NCBI GenBank assembly: GCA_009823505.1
Contig: VZQC01013302.1
Location: 2,351,169-2,415,168, forward strand
Reading direction: 5' to 3'
Length of the DNA stretch: 64,000 nucleotides
From: Rhizomys pruinosus
Lineage: Eukaryota > Chordata > Mammalia > Rodentia > Spalacidae
Part shown: in pieces, positions 1-11,079 of the stretch
Layout of the letters: every line of letters starts with the position of its first letter
How positions within the stretch are numbered: the first letter of the stretch is position 1
Program-made: the position numbers and the translations under genes
Notes under the pieces: model-generated
The model's database searches: none
The model's input: the letters and a program-made list of their open reading frames with translations, nothing else
What the model was told of the DNA's origin: nothing

Positions 1-17
1 TACAGGTTTTGTTTTGT

Positions 18-172
18 CTTTTTTTGTCTTTTTGAGACAGGGTCCCCCTGTAGCCCCAGCTGTCCTGGAACTCACTACGTAGACCAGGCTGGCCTTGAAC
101 TCATAGAGATCTGCCTGCCTCTGCCCCTTGAGTCCTGGGGTTAAAGGCATGTTCCACCATGCCCAGCGGCAT
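18..172 (-). repeat. B1 SINE
   Basis: This is a 7SL-derived B1 read in antisense. A T-rich tail comes first, then 'gagacagggtccccctgtag', 'accaggctggccttgaactc' and 'ttaaaggcatg', the reverse of the B1 A-box end. It appears close to full length. It is non-coding and ancestrally transcribed by RNA polymerase III. Confidence 0.93.
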
Positions 173-320
173 ACGGGTTTTTTCCCTCAGTTACACTTTA
201 AAGAGGGCTGGTCCACTGGCTTAGGAAGGAGGTGGGCAGAGCTATATATATAAATGGCTGGTTCTGAGCACCATGGTGCATGAAGAATGCATTCTGCCTA
301 GTATTGACTCTTGCTTCTTC

Positions 321-446
321 TTAGCACTTGGGAGGCAGGGGCAGAGGATGTTTGTGAGTTCAAGGCCAGCCTTGTCTACAAAGTGAGTTCCAGGACAGCT
401 GGAGCTACAGGGAGAACTTGTCTTGAAAAGACAAAAAAAAAAAAAA
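321..446 (+). repeat. B1 SINE, 5'-truncated
   Basis: The B1 sense body starts inside the element at 'agcacttgggaggcag', so the 5' A-box part is missing. It continues through 'gttcaaggccagccttgtct' to an A tail at 433-446. An antisense reading frame of 97 codons crosses it and is not a gene. Confidence 0.9.
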
Positions 447-890
447 GCAGTATCTAGAAAGATTCCCCCAGGAGACATTGACTGTTCTAGAAAATATTGG
501 GAAATTGAGAAGAAAAGGACTGTTACCTTACACATCTCACATACTCACTGAGAGAAGTAGTTATTTAAATTCATCACATTAGTATACCTAATGTCATACA
601 AAATAGGTAAAAAATCATTTCTTATCCTCCATTTCGATTCTTATCTCTCCTTTGGCTACTCACAAGAACCTAACATTTCCTTACCCCCATTCATATGTCC
701 TCTCTACACAAGAAGCAATTCAATGTTTGCAAGTGCTCCTTTTCCCTTTCTTCACAAATGTGCCTTTGTTCCCTATGCCTCATTTCCTGGAAATGCCTCC
801 CACACCTATGTCTCTGGTAAGGTTCTCCAAGGTGCAGATCAATTAACATGAAGCTGAAGGCTCTCTTGACCCTTTTAAGAAAAATGAATA
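447..890. other. Unique AT-rich DNA
   Basis: No repeat family or coding pattern is recognised. Two overlapping plus-strand frames (591-851 and 652-846) have no recognisable domain. The last 14 bases (877-890) are the left target duplication of the following B2. Confidence 0.5.
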
Positions 891-1136
891 GGGCTGGAGA
901 GATGGCCTAGCGGTTAAGAGCGCCGACCACTCTTGCAGAGGACCCGGATTCGATCCCCAGCACCCACATGGCGGCCGAGAACTGTATGAAACTCCAATTC
1001 CAGGAGAGCTCCAGTTCCAGGGGAATCCGACACCCTCTTCTGACCTCTGTGGCATTGCACGACACGGGTGCACAAACTTGCATGCAGGCAGTACATTCAT
1101 ACACATACGGAAATAAATAAAAATAATAAAAAAAGA
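891..1136 (+). repeat. B2 SINE, long subtype, with target duplication
   Basis: This is a tRNA-derived B2 beginning 'gggctggagagatggcctag' and running through 'gaggacccggattcgatccc' to an A/T-rich tail. The 14-bp duplication aagaaaaatgaata flanks it at 877-890 and 1137-1150, so the ends are exact. It has the internal duplication (two copies of an 'aactccaattccagg'-like unit near 989-1020) that other B2 copies here lack. Retained CpG sites suggest it is fairly young. Confidence 0.95.
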
Positions 1137-1150
1137 AAGAAAAATGAATA

Positions 1151-1714
1151 TTTGCAGTCTCTTAGACTCGACAGTAATTTTAACCTTATTAGAATATTAA
1201 TAATAAAGGAACACAATTATACAATTTTTGCATGTCTTAATCCCCCCTAAATTACTTGTTTAAGAGAACATGGATGTTTAATTAATAAGTAGGTAAATTG
1301 ATAGTCTTATTTACTAGATTATAGAATTTTTTCTATTTAATTTGAGATCCTAGTGTACTCATCTTTTTCTTTTTGATAGTATAAACTCAGCATCTTTGAT
1401 TCCAGAGAAATGTATAATTATATCCTAAAACCCAAAAGAGAAGGCAGGAACAGAAGTAGAAGGGGTGGTAGAGGACTAGGGGAGGAAGGGAGGGGAAGAT
1501 TTTGCCAGGCTTTCTGTAAAAGGAATCATCTGTTTTGGAAGATAGGCTTGAAATTTTTGCCACCTCTGTCAGAACACAGTCAGACACACCACATTTAAAA
1601 TGTTACTAGGAGAGGACACAGTTCTTGACAAAGAGATCTTTTTGTAAATCATCCAGTATTCTCTAGAGGCACCTTAGCTCACAAGGTCACCATGAACAGT
1701 GATGGATGAGCTGA
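1151..1714. other. Unique AT-rich DNA
   Basis: Nothing recognisable. A purine-rich stretch near 1435-1500 gives short frames on both strands (1387-1587 and 1410-1598), which I treat as chance. Confidence 0.5.
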
Positions 1715-1850
1715 GTGCCACGTGAAGCAGTTAAAAGAACAGGAAGCTTGCAACTAGAAGTCTTGAAATTGCTCGCCAGCTCTGCCATTTGTTCATACTG
1801 TCCTTGTACAGCTTATGTAACTTCTCCAAACCTTACTCTGTAACCCTTGG
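1715..1850 (+). repeat. MIR SINE
   Basis: This is an ancient tRNA-derived MIR in sense orientation. It shows 'gaagcagttaaaagaacagg', then 'ccagctctgccatttgttca' and 'gtaacttctccaaacctta', the usual order of the MIR 5' part and core. It is heavily diverged, as expected for an element that predates the mammalian radiation. Confidence 0.7.
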
Positions 1851-2417
1851 CATCCAAACCTCTTTCATGTAAACCTCCGAGCAAGAAACACTTCCATGTC
1901 TGTTTCAGAGTAAGTGTTCTTTAATGGCGTATTTTCACATGATGAATCAAATCCATCCGGCAATTTCTACTGTTTAGTTTTTGAGATACTATAAAATCTT
2001 CTGTCTGGTTGGAACACGTATAAGATGCAATTTGTTACCCCTTTCAGGCAGGTAAAAAAGCTACTGTGCTAGAATTCCATTTAATTAATCTCTCCTGATC
2101 TGAAGAAAGAAAACAAAGGTTTATTGTTTGAATCTTAGGCAGACATGTTTCCACAAGATATCTGTATATATTTCTCCTGTTGGTGATGTTACTTATATAT
2201 TTCTCCTATTGTTGATGTTACTGTGCTCGGCTTAAGTACCAAAACATTTTTACTTCCTACAGCCCATAATACGTATTTTCTTCATATTGATATAAGTGGA
2301 ACCTTTTGAACAGTATTTGTGGTTTTACTTTTCAAGGCAAATAAATATATACATAAATAAAATTGAGAAACATCTATGTAAAATACCTCAGATTACTAGG
2401 TGAATGGGTTTTTTCTA
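1851..2417. other. Unique DNA with a short tandem duplication
   Basis: No gene or family is recognised. A 29-bp unit (tatatatttctcctgttggt...) is repeated once in tandem at about 2165-2222, with a few substitutions. Confidence 0.5.
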
Positions 2418-2426
2418 AACTTTTCA

Positions 2427-2631
2427 ATTTTTCATTATATTTATTTTATGTGTTGCCTACAGGTGTGTAAGTGCATCATGCAATGCCTGAGGAGGTCAGA
2501 AGGTGTTGGATCCCCTGAAATTGGACTTATGGACAGTTGCTAGCTGGGATGTGACTGCTGGGAATAGAACCCAGGTCCTCTGCAAGAGCAACTGGTGCTC
2601 TTAACTACTGAGCCATCTCTCCAAGCCCCTG
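2427..2631 (-). repeat. B2 SINE, diverged
   Basis: This is an antisense B2. A T-rich tail leads to 'ccaggtcctctgcaagagca', then 'ttaactactgagccatctct' near 2613, the reverse of the B2 A-box end. It is flanked by aacttttca at 2418-2426 and 2632-2640. Its divergence is greater than that of the CpG-rich B2 copies elsewhere in the window. Confidence 0.88.
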
Positions 2632-2923
2632 AACTTTTCAGTTTTCAAGTAGCAAATGTTACTGCTAAATATCAAACATGCTAGAGTTTACCCTCCAAAA
2701 TATTAGTGATGATATAATTTGAGTATCATTTCTATGTATATATACAGTATCTTGTTAAGGTAACAGGAGCATTACTTGGGTTCCTTTGCAGTTTCGAAAG
2801 GTTAATTAAATTGTTGAGCAATATTTTAATTTATTTTAATTTGCCTCATTGGGATTCATCCTTCTAATAGCTTTGAATATCTTTGCATTCATTAAAGTCT
2901 ATTAAAGTAAAGCTTTTTATCTT

Positions 2924-3102
2924 TTTTATTTTTTTATTTTTTTTAATTTAATTTAATTTTTTTTTGTCTTTTGGTCACAGGTCTCCCTGTAGCTCTGGCT
3001 GTCCTGGAACTCTATAAACCAGGCTGGCCTTGAACTCCCAGAGATCCGACTGCCTCTGCCTCCAAAGTACTGGGATTAAAGGTGTGGGCTACCATGCCCG
3101 GC
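2924..3102 (-). repeat. B1 SINE with target duplication
   Basis: This is an antisense B1 with a long T/A-rich tail, 'ggtctccctgtagctctggc', 'aaccaggctggccttgaact' and 'gggattaaaggtgtgggcta'. The target duplication aagctttttatctt (2910-2923) recurs with one change at 3103-3116. Confidence 0.92.
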
Positions 3103-3116
3103 AAGCTTTTAATCTT

Positions 3117-4754
3117 AACCAAATATTCATTCATGGTCACATTTAAAATTTGAACCTAATTGTTAGCAAAATGTTAGACACTGTAGAGATCTGTGCACTT
3201 AAAGGCCATTTTCCTGGTAGCTGACATTCTCTCTTGTTTATATCATATCTGAAAAAGAAAGAGCTTGGTTATCCAATAGTCCTTTTTCCTATCTTTGTTC
3301 CAGGGCATAGACAAGGACCATAGTGCTTTTATGGATGTGGTAGTGTTCATTGCCGAAAAATTCCTTGGACTTCATATTTTTAAGGGAAAACCAGATCACA
3401 TTTTGCATTCTAAGAAAAATATTTTCTCACCTGCATATGGACTTAGAAGAGCATGTATTATCATGGAGTGTCACTACAGCATGCACTCAGCAGGATAGGA
3501 TACTTTCATGTCTCACCCGCTGGAGGCAATGTGGCTTCCCCACTAGTTATAATGTCAACCAATGAGGGACACTTCTAGCATGGTATATTTCAAGTGATTA
3601 TGAATGTATGTTTCAAGTGGACAGAATGTATGTTATACATAAGGAGAGAAAAGACCCATGAATTTTGAAGTCAAGTCGATGTCACCGTCAGCAGGTGTAC
3701 TTTTTATCTCATTTTAGCATTACAGACATGAGAAAAATTACAAGTATATTTCCATATTATCAAAGGGTGATTATTGGAAGAAAAGAATTACCATTCTATA
3801 AGATTTCACTTAATCTAAAAAAAAAAGATTTTACTTAATCTGTTAATTAACAGGAGAATAATGTGATGATTGATTCAAAGACCATTTGAATTTTTAGGAT
3901 ATTTATAGATTTAATAGATTAATGTGAGATATTGCTAATTTTGATTTTATTAGAGATATTCCAGTAGAGTCCAAAAGATGTTTCATAGAGTCTGCATCAT
4001 TTATTTCACCCAACAGAAATGATTTTCATTTTTACTGGCTAAAAATTCTGTCAATTAAGTAGTTTCATGAAGTCTGAGACCTTCGATCTATTATCATTAT
4101 GAGATGAATTAAGTTCATTGCTCTAGAAAATCCCTGACACTCTTTGCCCCATATGATGTTGAAAAAGCACACTCCAACTCTATGCCTTTTGTTAAATTTT
4201 GATAATTTTCTGATAAAAGCAATGAATTACACAATATATGTTTCTGTAAGGTTTTGTTAACTAGGAAATGATACATATTTCAGTCAAGATGTATTATGCA
4301 TAATAAATCCTTGCTTTGTTTTCCTGCATAAAGATCTAGGGCAGTCCTGCTCATTTTTGTGTCAGCAGTCACTAAAGTTGAGAGTGAGCAGTTGGTATGA
4401 GTGGCATTTTACAGACATTGTGCTGCTTACAAATTGCAAAGCCAATGCATATTTTTCATGACACATGTATTTCAACTCTTTGAAAAGTACAGAAGAGGTT
4501 GAAATGCAGAGTGCAGAGATACCAAAGTTCTACATCAAATGCATAAAAAAAAAGCCTTGTTCTGACCTATACGAATCTACAAAGAACGGTATTTTTCTTG
4601 ATGTTAGGGCATTATTTTTCTAACACAGATGACAATATGCCATTGTCTGGATATCAAGGTTTTCCATGTTTTTCTTGAAAGTACTTCTCTGAAATTTTCC
4701 AACAACAACATAGTTTGGGTCCTTAATAAGGTTATTCCGTAGCCTGTAACATAA
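3117..4754. other. Unique AT-rich DNA
   Basis: There are 1.6 kb without a recognised repeat or gene. Open frames of 60-71 codons (3295-3498, 3350-3565 and 4604-4819 minus) have no visible domain and no supporting gene context. A near-repeat of agattt(c/t)acttaatct sits at about 3801-3842. Confidence 0.45.
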
Positions 4755-4985
4755 CAATATAGACTCTGAGGCAGGATTTGTTGCTTTGAATTCTGATTAA
4801 GAGGCTCTGGGAAAGTCACTCGGGCCAGAGGGTCTTTCCTTATTTGTGAAATGAATTAATTAATGTACCTTTCATAGACAATTCCTGTGAGAACTAAGTA
4901 AGTCTTTATCACTCTCTTAGATATTGCCTATGACATAGCAAATGCACAGAAATCGCATAATAGATTATATGTCAATAAGATTATA
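4755..4985 (+). repeat. MIR SINE, diverged
   Basis: The sense MIR order is visible: an aspecific 5' part, 'gctctgggaaagtcactcgg', 'ccttatttgtgaaatgaatt', 'gtacctttcatagacaattc' and 'tgtgagaactaagtaag'. This corresponds to the MIR core and its 3' LINE2-like end. Confidence 0.6.
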
Positions 4986-5774
4986 ATGATAATAATGAAG
5001 TCTCAGCTCTTTTCTGGACAGTTTAACCTCTCTGTCTACTCTTCTGTACTTCTGTCCTTTTTCTCACTTTGGTCTCTTCTCACAACTGCAAAATTAATCA
5101 GAGCCATCTTTCGATAGTTTATTCCAACCTACTTCTTAGTGATGACCTCTTCTAAAGAGGCATTGGAGTTAATTATACAATATCCTACATTTGTTGTTGC
5201 TTCATGTGTTGATTGATTCTGCTATTGGACATGGACATTGCAATATCTTGAGAATAGATGAAGAAAGATTCCACTTTATGTCAACCTAGGAAAATGGTCT
5301 CTGTTTCAAGTGCCTCTTGGCAATAAAAAAATGGCATGAGAGAAAATGAAGTTCATTGCCATTAAGTCAAGCTTCTTTCCAACAACATCTCTCTAACTGC
5401 CTAACTACAACTATGTGTTTCATTTGCTCGATGGTCTGCCTCCCCATCAGCGTGTGAGGTGTCACTGGGACTGCATGCCTAGCTGCTGCTCTTGGTGTCT
5501 TGCTTCACCCTGGACTTAGTGCCTTGAGGTGTGGTGGACAAAAGCAAAAATTTATAAGAGCATAGAAAATAAAAATTAAATGGAGTATACTTTGTTTCCA
5601 TCTTAAGGAAAATCTTTGGCTTCCTCACTGTGCACCAAACATTAGAGATCCCCAGTGGTATGTTGGACTTTGTCTCCTCTCTCAAACTGTTCACAGTTTT
5701 GTAAGTACAATAATAGTTTTATTAATTTGACTTTTTGTAGAGACAAGGATCATTTAAATGATCTGCATCAATTT
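4986..5774. other. Unique DNA
   Basis: No repeat family is recognised. An antisense frame of 71 codons at 5479-5694 lacks any recognisable motif and is not called. Confidence 0.45.
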
Positions 5775-5957
5775 AATTATTAAATTTACATTTAATTATT
5801 TATTGGAGGGTGGGATGCATGTGTACCGTAGAACACAAGTGCATGTCAGAGGATAGCTGAGTTGGTTCTCCTTCCACTATGTGGGTTCCAGAAATCAAAG
5901 CCAGGAGATCAGGCTTGGCAGCAGTTGCCTTTATCCACTGAACCACCTTCCAGCCCT
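5775..5957 (-). repeat. B3 SINE
   Basis: This is an antisense B3 (B2-related): 'tttaattatttattggaggg', 'gttggttctccttccactat', 'ccaggagatcaggcttggca' and 'ccactgaaccaccttccagc'. The 'caggcttggcagca' block distinguishes B3 from B2. Confidence 0.85.
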
Positions 5958-6180
5958 GAATTGATTTTAAAATGGGACACAGAACCTCAAATAGGGATCA
6001 TTAATTTGGTTTCTTTATCATCTCTGCTCTACATGTTTCCTTGAATGGTAAGCCCCTGAGGGGAGAGGAAAGTTCACATTAATTTTTCCTACCAATATGT
6101 CTGCAAAAACCTCCCATCCCAGACTACTGGGGCCCAAATAACATTTAATCCATGTCCTGAGGTCCCTTTCCTAATAGGTT

Positions 6181-6327
6181 CTTCCCTTCCTTCCTTCCTT
6201 CCTTCCTTCCTTCCTTCCTTCCTTCCTTCCTTCTTTCCTTCCTTCCTTCTTCTTCTTTCTTTTCCACTTATCTCCTCCTCCTCCTCCTCCTCCTCCTCCT
6301 CCTTCTCCTCCTCCTTCTCCTCTTCAT
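6181..6327. repeat. Compound (CCTT)n / (CTT)n / (CCT)n microsatellite
   Basis: A pyrimidine tract on the plus strand runs from a CCTT array through CTT units to a CCT array. The complementary strand reads as a 120-codon frame (6089-6451) rich in Glu, Lys, Gly and Arg. That frame is a low-complexity artefact, not a protein. Confidence 0.95.
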
Positions 6328-7380
6328 CTTCCTGCTCCTTTTCAGTCTCAGCATGTACTATGTCTGCCCCAGAATTTTGCATGTTTTCAGGTAAAAGGCA
6401 GCAATGTGCAGAGGCTAAGTCTGAGTTTATGTGCCGGGAATCTCTAACCAAGGAAGTCTCGCTCTCCAGAAAACAGGGTTAATTGATCATTAGGATGACT
6501 TGCATCGACTGGACTTTGTCTCATTTTGGTATCAGATCTATTCCTTAATCTGCCAATTCCTATGTTGGGCACTAGGTTTACTCTTTGTTTTGGCCTTCAC
6601 AGCATTTAAACTAGCATTTTGATGAATTGTTCTGCTAGGAGTACAAGACTACGGACTCTAGACATCACTCAGAGTTTAGGGTTCTGTATTCTTTCTTCCT
6701 TTCTCCCTTCTGAGCTTCACTACCCTTTTCCTTTCCCTCTCTTCTCCCCCCATAGGTTCTGAGGTTTTAGAACAGCCAAACATTAGCTTTCTGGAAATTT
6801 GAATATTTAAACACAGCTAATCTGTATCTTCTTATCACCTCTGAGCAAAGATTCTTACCTTGATATCTTTTTCTAAGTATAGAAAAACATATCTGCCAAA
6901 TATGCGGTATTTAAGTGTCTAGTCGGAATGAAGGCCAGCTTCCCCTATGTGCTTTTACATTTTGTTTTACCAACTGCTAAATCTGAACATTAAAAACAAG
7001 GCCATCTTTAGAGTTTTAGAGTTAAAAGATAAAATTAATGAAGAAAAATCAAGTAATCTTAAAATGCTCTGAATCTTTTTTTTAGAGCAATAGCCAGATG
7101 TACATTTGATTCTCCTAGAACACATTTATGAAAATAATTTACTGAACATATGTATTGGTAATGAACTCTGCAGGATTGGTACTTATAACTCTCTAATTGT
7201 GACATAAAAATACACTCAACACCAATGTCTTGGTACTCTGAGCATAATTGCTAGCTAAGCATATGATGTGGTGGTAGGTGGCAAGAATCACATGCAAAAT
7301 TTGTATCTTGGTTTAGCTGGAGGGAGCTGTGAGAAGGTGAAATGCTTATTTCACAGAAGAAAGAATAGGCCTTTTAAAAT
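6328..7380. other. Unique DNA
   Basis: No gene or repeat family is recognised. A pyrimidine-rich patch lies near 6690-6750 and the rest is AT-rich. Confidence 0.45.
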
Positions 7381-7730
7381 TGTTTTAGTTACTTTATCAT
7401 TGCTTTGATAAAAACCCTAACAAAACCAACTAATGAAGAAAGAGTTTAGTTTGGATAAATCCACAGGGACACAGTCCATCACAGCACAGAAGACATGACA
7501 TTAGGCAGGGAAGACATGGTGGCTGCAGCAGAACGCTGGCTTGCCATGTTCCATAAATGCTAAGAAGCAGAAAGCTAACAGGAAGTAGGGCCATGCTATA
7601 AAGATGCAAAGCCCACCTCCTAGGATATACTTTCATAAGTGAGGCCTCACTTCCTAAGGGTTTAACAGCTTTATTAGACAGTGGCACTGGTTGGGGACCA
7701 AGTTTTCAAACCTCTGAGTCTATGGAGGTA
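7381..7730 (-). mobile_element. MaLR-type (ORR1/MT-like) LTR remnant
   Basis: Read in reverse, it has the MaLR LTR end: 'tgttttagttactttatcat' with 'tgctttgataaaaaccctaa' is the complement of the LTR 3' terminus, and 'ggggaccaagttttcaaacc' the complement of its 5' part. These non-autonomous ERVL-class LTRs are common in rodents. It is truncated at its 5' (right) end where the next LTR piece begins. Confidence 0.75.
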
Positions 7731-7950
7731 TGCTGGTGAACTTTTGTCAGCCTGCCACAAAGCAGAAACACCTGGAAGGAGGGAACCTCAATTGAGGAAC
7801 TTCCTCCATTGGAATGGCCTGTGGCCACATCTGTGAGGCATTTTCTTAATTAATAATTGATGTAGGAGGGCTCAGCCCACTGCAGGTAGTGCCACTACTG
7901 AGCAGATGGGCCTGGTATATATAAGAAAGGTAACTGAGTAGGCCAAAGTA
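7731..7950 (+). mobile_element. 5' part of a second MaLR-type LTR
   Basis: The sense order is 'gagggaacctcaattgagga', 'gaggcattttcttaattaat', 'agggctcagcccactgcagg' and the TATA-like 'tatatataagaaagg'. This matches the U3 and promoter end of a common rodent LTR as I remember it. The 3' half is absent, and the subfamily is not assigned. Confidence 0.5.
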
Positions 7951-7971
7951 AGTAGATGGATATAATTATGT

Positions 7972-8312
7972 ATAGATTTAAGACAAGGTCTCACTGTGGA
8001 GCCATGGCTGTCCTGGAACTCTTTTATTTATTTTATTTATTTTTTATGTGTACGAATGTACTGTCTGCATGTAGGTTTGTGCGCTGGCCACACGGAGGTC
8101 AGAAGAAGGTGTCAGATTCCCCTGGAACTGGAGTTAAAGATGGTTCTCAGCCGCCATGTGGGTGCTGGGGATTGAATCCGGGTCCTCTGCAAGAGCAGTC
8201 AGCACTCTTAACTGCTAGGCCATCTCTCCAGCCCAGGCCTGGAACTCTTTATATAGACCTGGCTAACCTCAAACTCAGAGTGCTGAGATTAAAGGCGTGT
8301 ACCAACATATTT
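7972..8312 (-). repeat. B1 SINE split by a nested B2
   Basis: The antisense B1 starts 'gacaaggtctcactgtggag' and resumes after 8250 with 'gctaacctcaaactcagagt' and 'gagattaaaggcgtgtacca'. The B2 lies between the two halves, bounded by copies of cctggaactcttt, a B1 sequence duplicated at insertion. Confidence 0.88.
8025..8237 (-). repeat. B2 SINE, short subtype, inserted in B1
   Basis: This is an antisense B2 with 'ggtcctctgcaagagcagtc' and 'aactgctaggccatctctcc'. Target duplications cctggaactcttt occupy 8012-8024 and 8238-8250. It has the short central form, with a single 'ctggaactggagtt' unit. It is younger than the surrounding B1. Confidence 0.93.
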
Positions 8313-9034
8313 TGTTATAAGGGGTAAAGAGGTAAAAACTGAGGTGGTAAAACTTTTACAATTGGGCCCTGATGGCAGTATAGACTGGATGGGTTCTACT
8401 CAAGTGTTTGGCTAGCTCTCACATTAAATGTTCTAACACAGACATATCTGTGCTACCTTCAAGGTGCTCCAGATGCAAACATACATGTGCTTTCCTGCCC
8501 ACAACAAGGCAGGAGGGTTCAAAGGAAGTTTTTCAGCTGCCATAGTTCAGATGCAGGCTTTAGTTTTTCAACCAAAGGTTATTTCTATCTACTTTTCTAT
8601 AAACTAACTAAAAAGTATAATTTTTAAAAAGATTTGAAAAGAGAGCAGTACTCTTTGTGACTTGATAATACTGCTCCTGGAAGATATTAGGTTCTTAAAT
8701 CAGAACACTTGTGCCAGCTGTGGGATATTTCCTTATGAATTGGTGGCCAGAGAGGCCCAAAGTGATTGCCATTGCTCTTGGTTACCCACCAGAACTAGAT
8801 GATAAACCTCTGTTGTGAAGACATTATACCCACTGTGAGAACCCCAACACCAATCTGGCACTGAGCTAGAAACTTCTCCCTTGCTGGCTAGCATTTATAG
8901 TGCCCACAGGTAATATGCAGGTTGCTATGAAAGAAATGTCATCTTACATATATTGCACTGCTTATAGAGTCTGATCTGTGTTCCAAAGTGTCCTTCAGTG
9001 TAGATCCATCCATTGGGCCATCAAGGGTCCCATC
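8313..9034. other. Unique DNA
   Basis: No gene or repeat family is recognised in this mixed-composition stretch. Confidence 0.45.
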
Positions 9035-9150
9035 CTCTTGACAGGTATGGAAATGAAGTCATTGAAAGGTTGACCACCCTGCAGAAGAGGAGCTTGCATG
9101 GGGGTGGGTGTCAGGATACACACTCAGATCTGCCTGAACCCAAGGAGTCT
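9035..9150 (-). repeat. MIR SINE fragment
   Basis: The antisense MIR core is visible as 'gacaggtatggaaatgaagt', 'gaaaggttgaccaccctgca' and 'actcagatctgcctgaaccc'. This corresponds to the reverse of the MIR sequence from the core to the tRNA-like part. Confidence 0.6.
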
Positions 9151-9371
9151 CAGTGAAAAGTTCTTGAAAGAGGAGTGAGAACATTCCAGGAGAAAATAAG
9201 AAAATGAGAGAGCTGACACGTGCACTGCTGACAGATGCTTTTTTAAATGGTCATTGCTCAAAAGTTTTGCTTCTTGAACCAAATAATCATTGATAATTTA
9301 GGAGATGTTCCTGGGAGATATATCTGAGCATGGTGAAGCCTAGACCATAGCCAGGGTAAGAACACATATGT

Positions 9372-9516
9372 TGGGACCTAGCGTAGTGGTGCACACCTTT
9401 AATCCTAGCACTTGGGAGGCAAAGGCAGGCGGATCTCTGTGAGTTCAAGGCCAGCCTGGTCTACAGAGTGAGTTCCAGGACAGCTGGAGCTACAGGGAGA
9501 CCCTGTCTCAAAAAGA

Positions 9517-9559
<43 letters not shown>
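9372..9559 (+). repeat. Full-length B1 SINE with 42-nt A tail
   Basis: The sense B1 runs from 'gggacctagcgtagtggtgc' through 'tttaatcctagcacttggga' and 'gaccctgtctcaaaaagaca' to an uninterrupted A run at 9518-9559. The long pure A tail suggests recent insertion. Confidence 0.95.
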
Positions 9560-9561
<2 letters not shown>

Positions 9562-9979
9562 TAGCCATAGCGATTTAGGACCTTGATTGTTTATTCAGAG
9601 ATAAAGACTTCAGAACATTGGCTCCTCCCAAGGCCTAAATACTCACCATAATATTTTTAAAAAGTTTTAAAAAGTTTTATGGATATTATCAATCCACAAG
9701 CCAAGAATTGTTTTAGGGCACTGGAAAAGATGGAGGCAGTGGAGGCTAGATGGAACCAGTAAGGGCCAGAGCAGGCCAGTACAGACCAGTGTAGGAAGAC
9801 TTTGGGGTCTGACAGGCCTTGGGGACTTAGATAAGGCAGGTTCTAAAGAATGAAATGGTCTGTCTACATCCTCACTCTCTACATGCCCTGGTGAAACCTT
9901 AGAACATCTTTATTAGTTTTACCTATGATGCTTTCATTAGACATGCTATCATCCATGACATTTTTAGAGTCAACATTGT
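9560..9979. other. Unique DNA
   Basis: No gene is recognised. A small direct repeat of 'aaaaagtttt' occurs near 9658-9678, and a short stretch near 9740-9800 repeats 'ccagt'-type words. Confidence 0.4.
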
Positions 9980-10330
9980 GATAACTTAATCTTGATTGCT
10001 AACTTGATTATAGTTAGAAGCATCCATCCAGCATAGGCTGACTGTAACTGTGAAGGAATTTCTGAAGAGGCTTAAATAAGGTCCACCTTGAATGTAGGTG
10101 GCACCGCACTATAGGGGAGGACAGTGGAGTATAAGAGTGGAAGGAGGAAGCAAGCCCAGCACAAATCTTGCCTTTTCCCTGGAGCTTGGCCGCCTTGAGA
10201 TGAGTAGCTCTCCTTGCTGATTATGGTGTTCTTCTCAAAGCACATGGGGACAATCACCTATAGATCAATCCTTCCTCCCTAACTTGTTTCTACCACTGTG
10301 ATGAAGAAGGTCACCAGTGCAGGAAGATGG
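9980..10330 (+). mobile_element. MT-like MaLR LTR remnant
   Basis: The sense order matches MT-family LTRs: 'cttgattgctaacttgatta', 'gtgaaggaatttctgaagag', 'aatgtaggtggcaccgcact' and 'taccactgtgatgaagaagg'. It is diverged, and the usual polyadenylation end is unclear. Confidence 0.6.
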
Positions 10331-10504
10331 CAATGAGAGTGGATCAGTGCTGCCAGGAAACCTAGGCATATAGTTGCTAAGCCCTTTGGAACTTGTTTGT
10401 GGGATGAATTAGGAAGGGTTTGGAGAAATAGCTACAAAAATCCCATGGTTCTCTAAGAGATTAATGGGCAACTCTGGAAAGGTGACAAAGGGTTCATTTT
10501 TGAC

Positions 10505-10800
10505 CCTGATATACAATCCATCATGGCAAGGAAGGCATGGTGGCAGGAGCGTGAGGGGAGGCTGGTCACATTGTGTCCACAGACAGGAAACAGAATGATG
10601 TTGGTACTCAGCTTGTTTTGTTTGTTGGATTCAGTTCAAGACCCCAGTCTACGGAATGATACCATCTATATTTAGGGTGTGTTTTCCCACCCCAATTAAC
10701 CTAATCTAGAAACTTCCCCACAGACATGCTCAGAGGTTTACTTTACTAGGTCATTCTAGATCCTCTCAATTTGACAATATTAACCACCACACATATCAAA
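10505..10800 (-). mobile_element. MaLR-type LTR remnant
   Basis: Antisense LTR features follow in order: 'caatccatcatggcaaggaa', 'gaggctggtcacattgtgtc', 'gcaccca'-free middle, 'ccccaattaacctaatctag', 'cacagacatgctcagaggtt' and 'tcaatttgacaatattaacc'. The last is the complement of the LTR 5' 'gtcaacttga' block. It lies opposite in orientation to the LTR at 9980. Confidence 0.65.
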
Positions 10801-11079
10801 TACAAATTCCACCTCATACCTTTCAGCTTCTGAACTCCATTCTCAGTCTTAGTGGATGAGGAGAAAAAGAACTTGTCCCATTATTGAGTAAACTCTTGAC
10901 TACTGATTACCAGAATAAAAGAATGGGTTTAAAGTCTCAAAAAGGGAATAATAAATGCGGATAAGTATCATATGTTAGTTCTAAAAATGTGGTCACATTT
11001 AAATATGGGGAAAACATTAGCCAGTTATTCTTAGATTTAAATCATGGCTTCAGTGAAATGAAATCTAAACAGTAAACAG

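Noticed and set aside
6089..6451. 120-codon minus-strand frame rich in Glu, Lys and Gly
   Set aside because: It is produced by the CCTT/CCT microsatellite read in reverse.
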